DNA from: Ancylobacter sp. TS-1 | Lineage (GTDB): Bacteria; Pseudomonadota; Alphaproteobacteria; Rhizobiales; Xanthobacteraceae | NCBI RefSeq assembly: GCF_009223885.1 | Contig: NZ_CP045144.1 | Coordinates: 2,282,001 to 2,346,000 of the forward strand | Direction: 5' to 3' | Length of the DNA: 64,000 bases | Shown: positions 46,744-55,717 of the stretch, in pieces | Layout of the letters: each line of letters opens with the position of its first letter | Numbering within the stretch: position 1 is the stretch's first letter | Made by a program: the position numbers and the translations under genes | Notes under the pieces: generated by a model | The model's database searches: none | What the model was told of the DNA's origin: nothing | The model's input: the letters and a program-made list of their open reading frames with translations, nothing else

Positions 46744-48789
46744 CTAGCGCACGGGCGCGCGGGCGAGAATGCCCTCGATGGCGGCGGTGACCGCCGCCGT
46801 CACATGCGCCGCGCCATAGACCGACAGATGGTCGCGGTCGGCGTAGTAGCTTCCGCTGCCGTCGCCCCAGACATAGTGCCCGGCCTGTTCGAACTGCGGG
46901 TTGAGCGTGAGCACGGTGACATCCGGCCCCGCCAGCTTGCCGAACACCTCCTGCGAGAAGTGGCGCACATCGCCCACCGGGTCGACGGTCGGCGATGTCT
47001 GGACGACGAGTTCCTTCAGCCGGGCCTCGTCGACTTCGCTGCCGCGCCCCTGCAGGGCCGCCTGCTCGAAGATCTGCCGCGGCAGCACCGGCTGCACCGG
47101 GGCCTGCTCGATGATCAGCAGCGGAATCTTCAGCGCCGTGAACTCCTCCGCGATCTGCGTCATGCGGCGGGCGAAGGTCTCGCGCGCCGAATCGACGGTC
47201 GGCGCGCTCGTGGCGCCATCGTCGGCGATCCGGTAGTAATTGGCACCCGGACGGGCGGAATCGTGGCGGTCGGGACCCTCGGTGTAGAGCGCCCACCGCG
47301 CCACCAGCACCACGAGGTCGAAGCCGCCCGTGCGCGCCGCCTCCAGCGACAGGCGCGCGACTTCCTGGCACACGCCCTTGGCCTGCCCGGCGACGGAGAC
47401 GCGCTCGATCGGCGGGCAGCCGCCATAGCCCATGTGATAGACCGCATCCTGCTCGCCGATCCGCGCGAAGGCGGGCAGCAGGGCATAGGAATGGCTGTCG
47501 CCGAGGACAAGGATGCGGGCCTTCGGCGCGGGCGGCTCGAAGATCGGGCAGAGCGTGACCGGCTGCGTCGTGTTCACGCGCTCGGCGCCGTAGCACTTGC
47601 CGCCCAGCTTGCTGATCTCGGTCGAGGACAGAAGGGCCACCGAGCGCGGGTCGGCCAGCGCGGCCTTCAGCCGTCCCGGAAAGCCGTTGGTCACGGTGGC
47701 ATAGGCGCCGAAGCCGGCGAAGACCACGCCCACGGCGCCGCTGGCGGCGAAGACCGCGCGCCGGCTCGGCAGCAGCGGCACCGGCCCGCGCCGGAAGGGC
47801 TGCTCGACAAAGCGCCAGCTGAAATAGGCGAGGATGAGCGAGGCCGCCGCCAGAGCCAGCATCAGCGCCTCGGGCGGCGTGCCGATGGAACGGATGCGCG
47901 CGAAGGCGAACAGCGGCTGGTGCCAGAGATAGGCGCTGTAGCTGATCAGCCCGATGCCGACCAGCGCCCGCGCCGACAGCACCCGGGCGACGAGGGTGCC
48001 CTTCTGCCCGTAGAGCAGGATGAGCGCCGACCCGACCACCGGCACCAGGGCGTAGAAGCTCGGAAACGGCGTTTCCTTGTCATAGGCGAAGATGGCGAAG
48101 ACGATCAGCGCCAGCCCGGCGGCGCCGAGCAGATTGTTCGGCCGGGGCGCCCGGCTGGTGGCGATGAAACCGCAGATGGAGCCGGCCAGCAGTTCCCAGA
48201 CGCGGAACTGCGGCAGGAAGAAATTCGCGCGCGCCGCGAAGCGCCAGCCCCATTCGGTGGCCAGCAGGCTCGCCAGCGCCGTCGCCACGACCGACCAGAA
48301 GACGACCCGGCGGCCGAAGCGCCACAGCAGCGCGAGGCTGAGCGGCGCCAGCAGGTAATACTGCTCCTCGACCGCGAGGCTCCACGTATGCAGCAGCGGC
48401 TTCAGCTCGGCGGACGGGGCGAAATAGCCGGCCGATTCCTGCCAGAACAGGAAATTCGAGACGAAGAACACGACGGCCGCCACGCTCTGGCCGAAGGCCT
48501 TGAGCTGGTCCGGCATCATCCAGAGCCAGGCGAAGGGGATGCAGGCCGCCATGACGAGGAACAGCGCCGGCAAGATGCGCCGCGCCCGCCGCTCGTAGAA
48601 TCGCGCGATCGAGAACTCACCCTTCTCGATTTCGGTGAGCAGGATGATCGTGATCAGATAGCCGCTGATGACGAAGAAGACGTCGACACCGACGAATCCG
48701 CCGCCGAATACTTCGAAGCCCGCGTGAAAAAGGATGACCGGGACGACGGCGACGGCCCTCAGGCCGTCAATCTCACTACGATATTTCAT
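46744..48789 (-). CDS. OafA-type membrane acyltransferase with SGNH domain
   Basis: A 681-residue protein that probably acetylates a surface glycan. The N-terminal 360 residues are an acyltransferase-3 domain with about ten helices, beginning KYRSEIDGLRAVAVVPVILFH and continuing FVGVDVFFVISGYLIT and YERRARRILPALFLV. HTWSLAVEEQYYLLAPL includes the conserved Glu/Gln region. The C-terminal 270 residues form a periplasmic SGNH hydrolase-like domain (RILVLGDSHSYALLPAF) with the likely catalytic Asp-His pair in DRDHLSVYGA. The acceptor could be O-antigen, exopolysaccharide or peptidoglycan-linked glycan. It is monocistronic. Confidence 0.93.
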   Translation of the reverse strand: MKYRSEIDGLRAVAVVPVILFHAGFEVFGGGFVGVDVFFVISGYLITIILLTEIEKGEFSIARFYERRARRILPALFLVMAACIPFAWLWMMPDQLKAFGQSVAAVVFFVSNFLFWQESAGYFAPSAELKPLLHTWSLAVEEQYYLLAPLSLALLWRFGRRVVFWSVVATALASLLATEWGWRFAARANFFLPQFRVWELLAGSICGFIATSRAPRPNNLLGAAGLALIVFAIFAYDKETPFPSFYALVPVVGSALILLYGQKGTLVARVLSARALVGIGLISYSAYLWHQPLFAFARIRSIGTPPEALMLALAAASLILAYFSWRFVEQPFRRGPVPLLPSRRAVFAASGAVGVVFAGFGAYATVTNGFPGRLKAALADPRSVALLSSTEISKLGGKCYGAERVNTTQPVTLCPIFEPPAPKARILVLGDSHSYALLPAFARIGEQDAVYHMGYGGCPPIERVSVAGQAKGVCQEVARLSLEAARTGGFDLVVLVARWALYTEGPDRHDSARPGANYYRIADDGATSAPTVDSARETFARRMTQIAEEFTALKIPLLIIEQAPVQPVLPRQIFEQAALQGRGSEVDEARLKELVVQTSPTVDPVGDVRHFSQEVFGKLAGPDVTVLTLNPQFEQAGHYVWGDGSGSYYADRDHLSVYGAAHVTAAVTAAIEGILARAPVR

Positions 48790-48927
48790 CGGGTCTCAGC
48801 GCGGGGCGGCCATCGTGCATCTGGACCACTTCCATACAGCACGATCTCCGCGCCCGTCGAGCGCAACCGCGCCACACTGTTGACCCAATTCGGCGGCCGG
48901 CGACGGCCCCCGCGCCGCCTGCCCGGC

Positions 48928-49566
48928 TCAGTTCGTTCGCGCGGGCAGCGTCGCCAGGAAGCTCTCCACGCTCGGCAGGATATGGGCGACGATGACGTCG
49001 ACCCCCTCCGCCGTCGGGTGGATGCCGTCGGGCTGATTCAGCTTCGTGTTTCCGGCCACGCCGTCGAGATAGAAGGGGTAGAGGGGCACGCCATAGGTCG
49101 CGGCGAGGCGCGGATAGATCGGATCGAAGCGGGCGGCGTAGTCGGTGCCGAGATTGGGCGGCGCCCGCATGCCGGCGAGCAGCACCGGAATGCCGCGCTG
49201 CTTCAGCCGCGCGAGAATGGCGCCGAGCGCCTTCTCGGGGATAGCCGGATCGAGCCCGCGCAGCGCGTCATTGGCGCCGAGTTCGAGGATCACCCCATCG
49301 GTCCCGTCCGGCACCGACCAGTCCAGCCGCGAGAGGCCGCCGGTCGTGGTGTCGCCGGAAACGCCGGCATTGGCGATCACGACATCGTGTCCCTTCGCCT
49401 TCAGCGCCGCCTGCAGCCGGACCGGGAAGCTCTTGTCCGCCGGCAGGCCGTAGCCGGCGGTCAGGCTGTCGCCAAGGGCGACGAGGCGCAGCGGCTCGGC
49501 GCGCGCGGGGGCGGCCATGGCGAGAAGCGCGGCGGCGGCGAACAGGAACTGGAGCAATCGTGACAA
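48928..49566 (-). CDS. TesA-like arylesterase / lysophospholipase (SGNH hydrolase)
   Basis: Periplasmic SGNH esterase of about 212 residues. Block I LVALGDSLTAGYGLPAD carries the nucleophile Ser; block III GANDALRGLDP follows, and block V DGIHPTAEGVDVIV holds the Asp-His pair. The signal peptide is LLQFLFAAAALLAMAAPARA. No ATG lies right before it; a TTG at 49566 with a GGGAAAGG site upstream gives a natural signal sequence, while the ATG at 49683 would add 39 residues and overlap the divergent ABC gene start, so TTG is preferred. It is divergent from the YbbA/YbbP-type pair, as tesA is in E. coli. Confidence 0.9.
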   Translation of the reverse strand: MSRLLQFLFAAAALLAMAAPARAEPLRLVALGDSLTAGYGLPADKSFPVRLQAALKAKGHDVVIANAGVSGDTTTGGLSRLDWSVPDGTDGVILELGANDALRGLDPAIPEKALGAILARLKQRGIPVLLAGMRAPPNLGTDYAARFDPIYPRLAATYGVPLYPFYLDGVAGNTKLNQPDGIHPTAEGVDVIVAHILPSVESFLATLPARTN

Positions 49567-49681
49567 GGCCGAACCTTTCCCTAAGCGATGCAGTGCAGCA
49601 TATGTTGCGGGAATTCCCGGCCGCAAAGAGGCGATGCCCGCGAGATCGTCGCGCCGGCCCGCCATCAACGCACAGGACGAC

Positions 49682-50416
49682 ATGCCGCCTCATTCCCAGT
49701 CCGAAACCGCCCCGCTCGCCGTGAAGCTCGATGACGTCGAGCTGTCGCTCGGCACCGGCGCAGCGCGCGTGCACATCCTCAAGTGCGTCTCGCTCAGCAT
49801 AGCCCCGGGCGAGGCGGTGGGTCTCGTCGGCCCCTCGGGCTCGGGCAAGTCGAGCCTGCTGATGGTGCTGGCCGGGCTGGAGCGTGCCGATTCCGGGCGT
49901 GTCAGCGTCGCCGGGCAGGAACTGACCGGGCTCGACGAGGACGCCCTCGCCCGCTTTCGCGGCCGCAATGTCGGCATCGTCTTCCAGGCCTTCCACCTCA
50001 TCCCGACGATGACGGCGGTCGAGAACGTGGCGGTGCCGCTGGAACTGGCCGGCCGCGCCGACGCCTTCGAGCGCGCCGCCGCCGAATTGACGGCGGTCGG
50101 CCTCGGCCACCGGCTCGACCATTATCCGGCCCAGCTTTCCGGCGGCGAGCAGCAGCGCGTCGCGGTGGCTCGCGCGCTGGCGCCGGAGCCGCGCATCCTC
50201 GTCGCCGACGAGCCGACCGGCAATCTCGACGAGGCGACCGGCCGGCAGATCATGGACCTGCTGTTCGAGGCGCAGGCGCGCCGGGGCGCCACGCTGGTCA
50301 TCGTTACCCATGACGCGACTCTGGCCCGGCGCTGCGACCGCACCGTGCGGCTGCGCTCGGGCACGGTCGAGACCGATGCCGCGGCGGAACTGGCCACCGC
50401 CGGGTCTCCCGCATGA
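49682..50416 (+). CDS. YbbA-like ABC ATPase
   Basis: A 244-residue ATPase of the LolD/MacB group. Walker A is GPSGSGKSSLL near residue 53, the signature LSGGEQQRVAVARALA, Walker B ILVADEPTGNLDE and the switch VTHDATLARR. The middle reads NVGIVFQAFHLIPTMTAVENV, typical of this subgroup. It overlaps the following permease by four bases (ATGA) and is divergent from the TesA-like esterase; in E. coli ybbA-ybbP sits next to tesA in the same arrangement. The substrate or process is not known. Confidence 0.92.
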   Translation: MPPHSQSETAPLAVKLDDVELSLGTGAARVHILKCVSLSIAPGEAVGLVGPSGSGKSSLLMVLAGLERADSGRVSVAGQELTGLDEDALARFRGRNVGIVFQAFHLIPTMTAVENVAVPLELAGRADAFERAAAELTAVGLGHRLDHYPAQLSGGEQQRVAVARALAPEPRILVADEPTGNLDEATGRQIMDLLFEAQARRGATLVIVTHDATLARRCDRTVRLRSGTVETDAAAELATAGSPA

Positions 50417-53025
50417 ATACCGACATGAGCACCGAACAGCTTTCCGCCGCCGCCGGGGCCGGCCATGCGCCCGCCGCCCGCCGCTCCGGGCGTGGGCCGC
50501 TGGCGTTGCGCTTCGCCCTGCGCGAATTGCGTGGCGGCCTGCGCGGCTTCGCGGTGTTCCTCGCCTGCCTCGCGCTCGGCGTGGCGTCCATCGCCGGCGT
50601 CGGCGCCTTCTCCCGCGCGCTGACCGACGGTCTGGCGCGCGAGGGGGCGACGCTGCTGGGGGGCGATGCCGCCTTTTCCCTCGTCCAGCGCGAGGCGAGC
50701 CCGCAGGAATACGCGCTCATCGCCTCCGGCGGGCGCGTCGCAACCATCGCGACGCTGCGCGCCATGGCACGCGCAGGCACCGGCGAGGGGCTCGACGCCA
50801 CGCTCGCCGAGGTGAAGGCGGTCGACGGCGCCTATCCGATGGTGGGCGCACTGGAACTCAGCCCGCCGCAGGCGGTGCCCGGCGCCCTCGCCCGCGAAGG
50901 CAACGCGTTCGGCGCGGTGGTCGATCCGGCGCTGGCCGAGCGGCTCGGGCTGAAGACGGGCGACCGTTTCCGGCTCGGCGACGCCGAGCTGGTGCTGCGC
51001 GGCACCATCGCGCGCGAGCCGGACGCGCTCTCCACCGGCATCGGCTTCGGCCCCCGGCTGATGGTCTCGCTCGACGCGCTGCGCGCGACCAACCTGCTCC
51101 AGCCCGGCAGCCTCGTGCGCTGGCAGTACCGCGTGAAGCTCGCCGACCCGTCCGGCCTTGCCGCCTATGTCGAGCGTGTCCAGAACGGCGCGCCGGAGGC
51201 CGGCTTCGAGACCCGCACCCGCGAGGCCGCCGCCCCGCGCCTCGAAAACAATGTGCGCCGGTTCACCGAATATCTGACCCTCGTCGGCCTGACCGCCCTG
51301 CTGGTCGGCGGCGTCGGCGTCGCCAATGCGGTGAAGAGCCATCTCGACGCCAAGCGCGGCGTCATCGCCACCTTCAAGAGCCTCGGCGCGCCGGGCATCA
51401 CCGTCTTCTCCATCTATCTCGCCGAGGTCGGGCTGATCGCGCTGGTCGGCATCGCCATCGGCGCCGTGGTCGGCTCGGCCCTGCCCTTCGCCGCCAACGC
51501 CGCCTTCGGCCATCTGCTGCCGATACCGATCGAGCCGAGCCTGCAACCGGCGGCGCTGGCGCTGGCCGTCGCCTATGGCGGGCTGATCGCGCTCGCCTTC
51601 GCGCTCTGGCCGCTGGGGCTCGCCCATGACGTGCCGGTGTCGGCGCTGTTCCGCGAGCAGGTGGAGAATGCCCGCCGCCGTCCGCGCCGCATCTATGTCG
51701 TGGCGACCGGCCTCGCCGTGCTGGCGCTCGCCGCGCTTGCCGTCGCCGCTTCCGAGGAACGACGCATCGCGATCTACTATCTCGTCGCGGCAGCGGCGGT
51801 GCTGGTGACGCTGCGCCTCGTCGCCGTCGGCATCATGGCGGTGGCCCGCCGCCTGCCGCGCCCGCGCTCGACCGCACTGCGCCTCGCGCTCTCCAACATC
51901 CACCGGCCGGCGGCGCTGACCCCAACCGTGGTGCTCTCGCTCGGCCTCGGCCTGACGCTGCTGGTGACGCTGGCGCTGATCGACCGCAGCCTGACCCGCG
52001 AGCTCTCCGCCCGCCTGCCGACCGAGGCGCCGAGCTATTTCTTCCTCGACATCCAGAACAGCGACACCGACCATTTCGCCTCATGGCTGCGCCAGCAGGC
52101 GCCGGAAGGCGAGGTCGAGGTGGTGCCGATGCTGCGCGGACGCCTCATCTCGATGGGCGGACGTCCGGTCGAGGACATCACCCCGCCGCCGGAATTCGCC
52201 TGGGTGCTCTCCTCCGACCGCGGCATCACCTATTCCGCCTCGGTGCCGGAAGGCTCGACCGTCGTCGCCGGCGACTGGTGGCCGGCCGACTATGCCGGCC
52301 CGCCGCAAGTCTCCTTCGAGCGCGAGATCGCCGACGCCTTCGGGCTGAAGATCGGCGACGAGGTGACGGTGAACGTGCTCGGCCGCTCCATCACCGCCAC
52401 CATCGCCAATCTGCGGCAGGTGGAATGGGAGCGGCTCGCCATCAACTTCGTCATGGTGTTCTCGCCCAACACCTTCGCCGGCGCCCCGCACACCTCGCTC
52501 GCCACCCTCACTCTGCCCGACGGCGGCGACCCGGCCGCCGAGCGGGCCATCGGGCGGGCGGTGGCGACGCAGTTCCCGGCCGTCACTTCGGTGCGGGTGA
52601 AGGAGGCGCTGGTGCAGATCGGCGAGATCGTCGGCAACCTGCTCACCGCCATACGCGGCGCCAGCCTCGTCACCCTGCTGTCGAGCGTGCTGGTTCTGGC
52701 CGGCGCGCTGGCGGCGGGTCAGCACCACCGGGTCTACGACGCCGTGGTGCTGAAGACGCTGGGCGCCACCCGCGCGAGGCTGGTGGCGGCCTACGCGCTC
52801 GAATATGCCGCGCTCGGCCTCGTCACCGCCGTCGTGGCGGTGGGGGCCGGCGCCGCCGCTTCCTATGTCGTGGTGGTCTATGTGATGAAGCTCGGCTTCG
52901 CCTGGTCGACGGGGGCGGCGGTCGGCGCGGCGGCGGTGGCGCTGGTGCTCACCGTCGGCTTCGGGCTGATCGGCACCTGGCGGGCGCTCGGGCAGAAACC
53001 GGCGCGCATCCTGCGCAATCTGTGA
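50413..53025 (+). CDS. YbbP-like FtsX-type permease
   Basis: An 870-residue membrane protein with two FtsX/MacB domains: a first cytoplasmic and helix segment near residues 25-55, a periplasmic domain, a four-helix block around 290-390 (GLTALLVGGVGVANAVKSHL, DVPVSALFREQ), a second periplasmic domain (about 520-720), and a final three-helix block ending LGQKPARILRNL. The cytoplasmic coupling segments AKRGVIATFKSLGAPGI and DAVVLKTLGATRARL are visible. Length and two-repeat layout match E. coli YbbP. It is translationally coupled to the YbbA-like ATPase. Confidence 0.92.
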   Translation: MNTDMSTEQLSAAAGAGHAPAARRSGRGPLALRFALRELRGGLRGFAVFLACLALGVASIAGVGAFSRALTDGLAREGATLLGGDAAFSLVQREASPQEYALIASGGRVATIATLRAMARAGTGEGLDATLAEVKAVDGAYPMVGALELSPPQAVPGALAREGNAFGAVVDPALAERLGLKTGDRFRLGDAELVLRGTIAREPDALSTGIGFGPRLMVSLDALRATNLLQPGSLVRWQYRVKLADPSGLAAYVERVQNGAPEAGFETRTREAAAPRLENNVRRFTEYLTLVGLTALLVGGVGVANAVKSHLDAKRGVIATFKSLGAPGITVFSIYLAEVGLIALVGIAIGAVVGSALPFAANAAFGHLLPIPIEPSLQPAALALAVAYGGLIALAFALWPLGLAHDVPVSALFREQVENARRRPRRIYVVATGLAVLALAALAVAASEERRIAIYYLVAAAAVLVTLRLVAVGIMAVARRLPRPRSTALRLALSNIHRPAALTPTVVLSLGLGLTLLVTLALIDRSLTRELSARLPTEAPSYFFLDIQNSDTDHFASWLRQQAPEGEVEVVPMLRGRLISMGGRPVEDITPPPEFAWVLSSDRGITYSASVPEGSTVVAGDWWPADYAGPPQVSFEREIADAFGLKIGDEVTVNVLGRSITATIANLRQVEWERLAINFVMVFSPNTFAGAPHTSLATLTLPDGGDPAAERAIGRAVATQFPAVTSVRVKEALVQIGEIVGNLLTAIRGASLVTLLSSVLVLAGALAAGQHHRVYDAVVLKTLGATRARLVAAYALEYAALGLVTAVVAVGAGAAASYVVVVYVMKLGFAWSTGAAVGAAAVALVLTVGFGLIGTWRALGQKPARILRNL

Positions 53026-53188
53026 GCGGGCGGGCCGGCAAAACCGGCTGCCGCAGCGTCAAACCTGTCGCAAACTTCACTTGCGGCAAGTCGTTACGCC
53101 CCTCATATTCGCGCTGATCGCCCATCCGGCCGCCGGTCCCCGGCAGGTACCGGGAGGGGAAACGGAATTATCGGGAGAGGATCCGACC

Positions 53189-53971
53189 ATGTCCGACTTT
53201 AACCGCAACGTCTCCGTGCCGCGCTTCGGGGCGACGGCGGCGCGGACGCAGGCCGAGATCGACCAGGGCCTGCGCGCCTACATGCTGCGCGTCTACAACT
53301 ACATGACGCTCGGCCTCGCCATCACCGGCGCGGCGGCGCTCGGCATCTACATGCTGTCCGTCTCCGACGTGCCGACCCAGGCCGCGATCGCGCCGGGCGT
53401 CTACCTTACCGATCTCGGCGTCGCGCTGTTTGCCAGCCCGCTGCGCTGGGTGGTGATGCTCGCGCCGCTGGCGGCCGTGTTCTTCCTCAGCTTCCGGGTC
53501 GACCGCCTGAGCGTCGGCGCCGCGCAGGGCATCTTCTGGCTCTATGCCGGCCTCGTCGGCGTGTCGCTGGCCAGCATCTTCCTAGTCTACACGCATGAGA
53601 GCATCGTCCGGGTGTTCTTCATCACCGCGGCGGCCTTCGGCGGCCTGAGCCTGTACGGCTACACGACGAGCCGCAGCCTGACCGGCATGGGCTCGTTCCT
53701 GATCATGGGCCTGTTCGGCATCATCATCGCGTCGCTGGTGAACATCTTCCTCGGCTCGTCGATGCTGCAGTTCGTGATCTCGGTGGTGGGCGTGCTCGTC
53801 TTCGCCGGCCTCACCGCCTACGACACCCAGCGCATCAAGGAGATGTACTTCGCGGGCGACGACGACGTGGTCGCCGGGCGCAAGGCCATCATGGGCGCGC
53901 TGACGCTGTATCTCGACTTCATCAACCTGTTCCTGATGCTGCTCCAGCTCTTCGGCAACCGGAACAACTGA
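53189..53971 (+). CDS. Bax inhibitor-1/YccA family membrane protein
   Basis: A 260-residue protein with seven hydrophobic helices, belonging to the BI-1/TMBIM group. After a cytoplasmic tail the first helix starts at YMLRVYNYMTLGLAITGAAAL; further segments are FRVDRLSVGAAQGIFWLYAGL, FFITAAAFGGLSLYGYTTSRSL and VGVLVFAGLTAYDTQRIKEMY, the last being the family's most conserved stretch. In E. coli YccA modulates FtsH; other homologues are calcium leak channels. The ATG at 53189 follows AGAGG and gives the standard start. A strong terminator follows. Confidence 0.95.
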   Translation: MSDFNRNVSVPRFGATAARTQAEIDQGLRAYMLRVYNYMTLGLAITGAAALGIYMLSVSDVPTQAAIAPGVYLTDLGVALFASPLRWVVMLAPLAAVFFLSFRVDRLSVGAAQGIFWLYAGLVGVSLASIFLVYTHESIVRVFFITAAAFGGLSLYGYTTSRSLTGMGSFLIMGLFGIIIASLVNIFLGSSMLQFVISVVGVLVFAGLTAYDTQRIKEMYFAGDDDVVAGRKAIMGALTLYLDFINLFLMLLQLFGNRNN

Positions 53972-53995
53972 TCGTCGGGAACGTCCCGAAACACA

Positions 53996-54023
53996 AAAGC
54001 CCCGGCCTCGCGGCCGGGGCTTT
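53996..54023 (+). terminator. intrinsic terminator after the Bax inhibitor-1 gene
   Basis: AAAGCCCCGGCC-tcgc-GGCCGGGGCTTT, a perfect stem with a four-base loop, followed by more T residues on the plus strand and preceded by A residues, so it could work in both directions and also stop the leftward HxlR gene. Confidence 0.93.
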
Positions 54024-54055
54024 TTCGTTGGCCGGCGCGCACTCTCCCGGCCGCG

Positions 54056-54763
54056 TCAGGTTTCCTCGACAGCCGGCAGTTCCGCCTTGGGCGGCAGCGG
54101 GAACAGGGTGAGAAAGCGCGCGGCGAGCGCGCGGTCGCCTTCCAGCTTCAGCAGCCCCGCCGCTTCCAGCGCCTCCAGCGACTGCCCGCCATAAACGGCG
54201 GCGGCGATGATGCCGGCCTCGCCGGTGAAGGTGAAGTCCGCCTGCGCATGGCGCCCGCGCACTGCCTCGATCGCGCCATCCGCCAGCGTGAGGCGGAAGG
54301 TCTCGCGCCCGATCACGAGATCGATCCGCGCCGACATCCCCGCCGCCAGGGCCGGGTCCAGCATGGTGCGCAGCGACAGCATCATCGAGACCGCGCCGAA
54401 GTGCAGCGTCGGGTCGTGCGTCGGCGAGCGCGCCGCCCAGCGGCCCAGCACCTGGAAAATCGGCTCGCTCTCATAGCCCCATTCGGTCAGCTCATAGACC
54501 TGCGTCGAGGCGGGCGGCGGCAGCTTCCGGCGGCGCAGGATTCCGACGCGCTCCAGCCCTTCCAGCCGCTGGGTGAGGATGTTGGCGCTGATGCCCGGCA
54601 GGTCGGCCTTTATATCGCCGAAGCGCTTGGGGCCGAGCATCAGTTCGCGCATCACCAGAAGCGCCCAGCGTTCGCCCACGAGGTCGAGCGCATGCGATGC
54701 GGCGCAGGCATCGTCATATCGCCGACGTACGGGTGTTCCATAAGTTATTTTCATTAACGACAT
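54056..54763 (-). CDS. HxlR family transcriptional regulator with C-terminal SCP2-like domain
   Basis: A 235-residue regulator. The winged-helix HxlR domain covers about residues 10-110: DDACAASHALDLVGERWALLVMRELMLGPKRFGDIKADLPGISANILTQRL is classic (Cys in the DDAC-SH segment may be redox-sensitive, as in other HxlR proteins). The C-terminal 110 residues resemble a sterol-carrier-like domain (FTGEAGIIAAAVYGGQSLEALEAAGLLKLEGD). An alternative start is the ATG at 54754. The gene is divergent from the VOC protein gene, and two 15-bp repeats overlap its own start region, suggesting autoregulation. Confidence 0.92.
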   Translation of the reverse strand: MSLMKITYGTPVRRRYDDACAASHALDLVGERWALLVMRELMLGPKRFGDIKADLPGISANILTQRLEGLERVGILRRRKLPPPASTQVYELTEWGYESEPIFQVLGRWAARSPTHDPTLHFGAVSMMLSLRTMLDPALAAGMSARIDLVIGRETFRLTLADGAIEAVRGRHAQADFTFTGEAGIIAAAVYGGQSLEALEAAGLLKLEGDRALAARFLTLFPLPPKAELPAVEET

Positions 54764-54779
54764 GGTTGTTTTTGCTAAC
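54744..54779. promoter_or_regulatory. twin 15-bp operator-like repeats for the HxlR regulator
   Basis: GTTATTTTCATTAAC (54744-54758) and GTTGTTTTTGCTAAC (54765-54779) are two imperfect copies of a GTT...TAAC dyad. Their starts are 21 bp apart, exactly two helical turns, so bound dimers would sit on the same face. They lie at the HxlR start codon and upstream of the divergent VOC gene. Confidence 0.75.
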
Positions 54780-54891
54780 TACCTCGCTTATTCCTGTCAA
54801 CGCCTTGCCGCAAGGGAATACGGCCGCGTGGAAGTCCCGCCGGACGAACGGCCGGCGGGCCCGATGGAAGACGCCAGACGGAGGAGACCCG

Positions 54892-55317
54892 ATGCCCAAG
54901 ATGATCTTCGTGAACCTGCCGGTTCGCGACCTGCCCCGCGCCGTTACCTTCTACGAGGCCATCGGCGCGACGAGAAACCCGCAATTCTCCGACGACACTG
55001 CCGCCTGCATGGTGTTCTCCGACACCATCTTCGTGATGCTGCTCACACACCCGAAATTCGCCGGCTTCGCCCCGCGCCCGATCGCCGATTCGCATGCGAC
55101 GACCGGCATGCTGCTGGCACTCGCGCAGGACAGCCGCGCGGCGGTCGACGCCCTCGTGGCCGACGCCCTCGCTGGCGGCGGCATTGCCGATCCCCGCCCG
55201 GCGCAGGATCTCGGCTTCATGTTTTCGCGCAGCTTCGAGGATCCGGACGGGCATGTATGGGAACCGTTCTGGATGGACATGGCGGCGGTCGAGCCCGCCA
55301 CCGAAAACGCATCCTGA
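54892..55317 (+). CDS. VOC (glyoxalase/bleomycin resistance) family protein
   Basis: A 141-residue vicinal-oxygen-chelate fold protein. It starts MPKMIFVNLPVRDLPRAVTFYEAIGA, with a second half FSRSFEDPDGHVWEPFWMDM that carries the conserved Asp-Pro-Asp-Gly-His turn and Glu metal ligand. This lactoylglutathione-lyase-like subfamily is common beside DUF1428 and PhnB-like genes, which follow here at 55354 and 55718. ATG at 54892 has a GGAGGAG site. It is divergent from the HxlR regulator, which likely controls this short operon. Confidence 0.92.
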   Translation: MPKMIFVNLPVRDLPRAVTFYEAIGATRNPQFSDDTAACMVFSDTIFVMLLTHPKFAGFAPRPIADSHATTGMLLALAQDSRAAVDALVADALAGGGIADPRPAQDLGFMFSRSFEDPDGHVWEPFWMDMAAVEPATENAS

Positions 55318-55353
55318 CACCGCTTCACCGCCAAGACGAGACGCGAGGATATC

Positions 55354-55713
55354 ATGAGCTACATCGACGGATTCGTGGTTGCCGTGCCAACCGACAAGAA
55401 GGACGCCTACCGCGCCATGGCCGAGCGGGCGGCGCCGATCTTCATGGACCATGGCGCGCTGCGCCTCGTCGAGGCCTGGGGTGACGACGTGCCCGACGGC
55501 AAGGTGACGGATTTCCGCCGCGCCGTGCAGGCGACACCGGAGGAAACCGTGGTGTTCTCCTGGATCGTCTGGCCCTCGCGGGAGGTCCGCGACGCCGGCA
55601 TGAAGGGCTTCATGGAGGACCCGCGCATGAAGGAGATGACCGACATGCCCTTCGACGGCCAGCGCATGATCTTCGGCGGCTTCGCGCCCATCGTCGATAT
55701 CGGCCGGGAATGA
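55354..55713 (+). CDS. DUF1428 family protein
   Basis: A 119-residue protein of the DUF1428 family (dimeric alpha-beta barrel fold, YbaA in E. coli). It begins MSYIDGFVVAVPTDKKDAYRAMAERAAPIFMDHGALRLVEAWGDDVPDGKVTDF in pieces that are near-invariant in the family, with MPFDGQRMIFGGFAPIVD at the C-terminus. The function is unknown. It sits 36 bases after the VOC gene and is followed four bases later by the PhnB-like gene. Confidence 0.95.
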   Translation: MSYIDGFVVAVPTDKKDAYRAMAERAAPIFMDHGALRLVEAWGDDVPDGKVTDFRRAVQATPEETVVFSWIVWPSREVRDAGMKGFMEDPRMKEMTDMPFDGQRMIFGGFAPIVDIGRE

Positions 55714-55717
55714 GCCC

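Noticed and set aside
45616..49563. A 1315-codon open frame on the plus strand
   Set aside because: It runs antisense across the aldo/keto reductase, acyltransferase and esterase genes, is Arg/Ala/Gly/His-rich without any motif, and is a typical high-GC shadow frame.
49567..49683. Longer N-terminus for the TesA-like esterase starting at ATG 49683
   Set aside because: It would put 39 residues ahead of a clear signal peptide and overlap the start of the divergent ABC gene; a TTG start at 49566 fits better.
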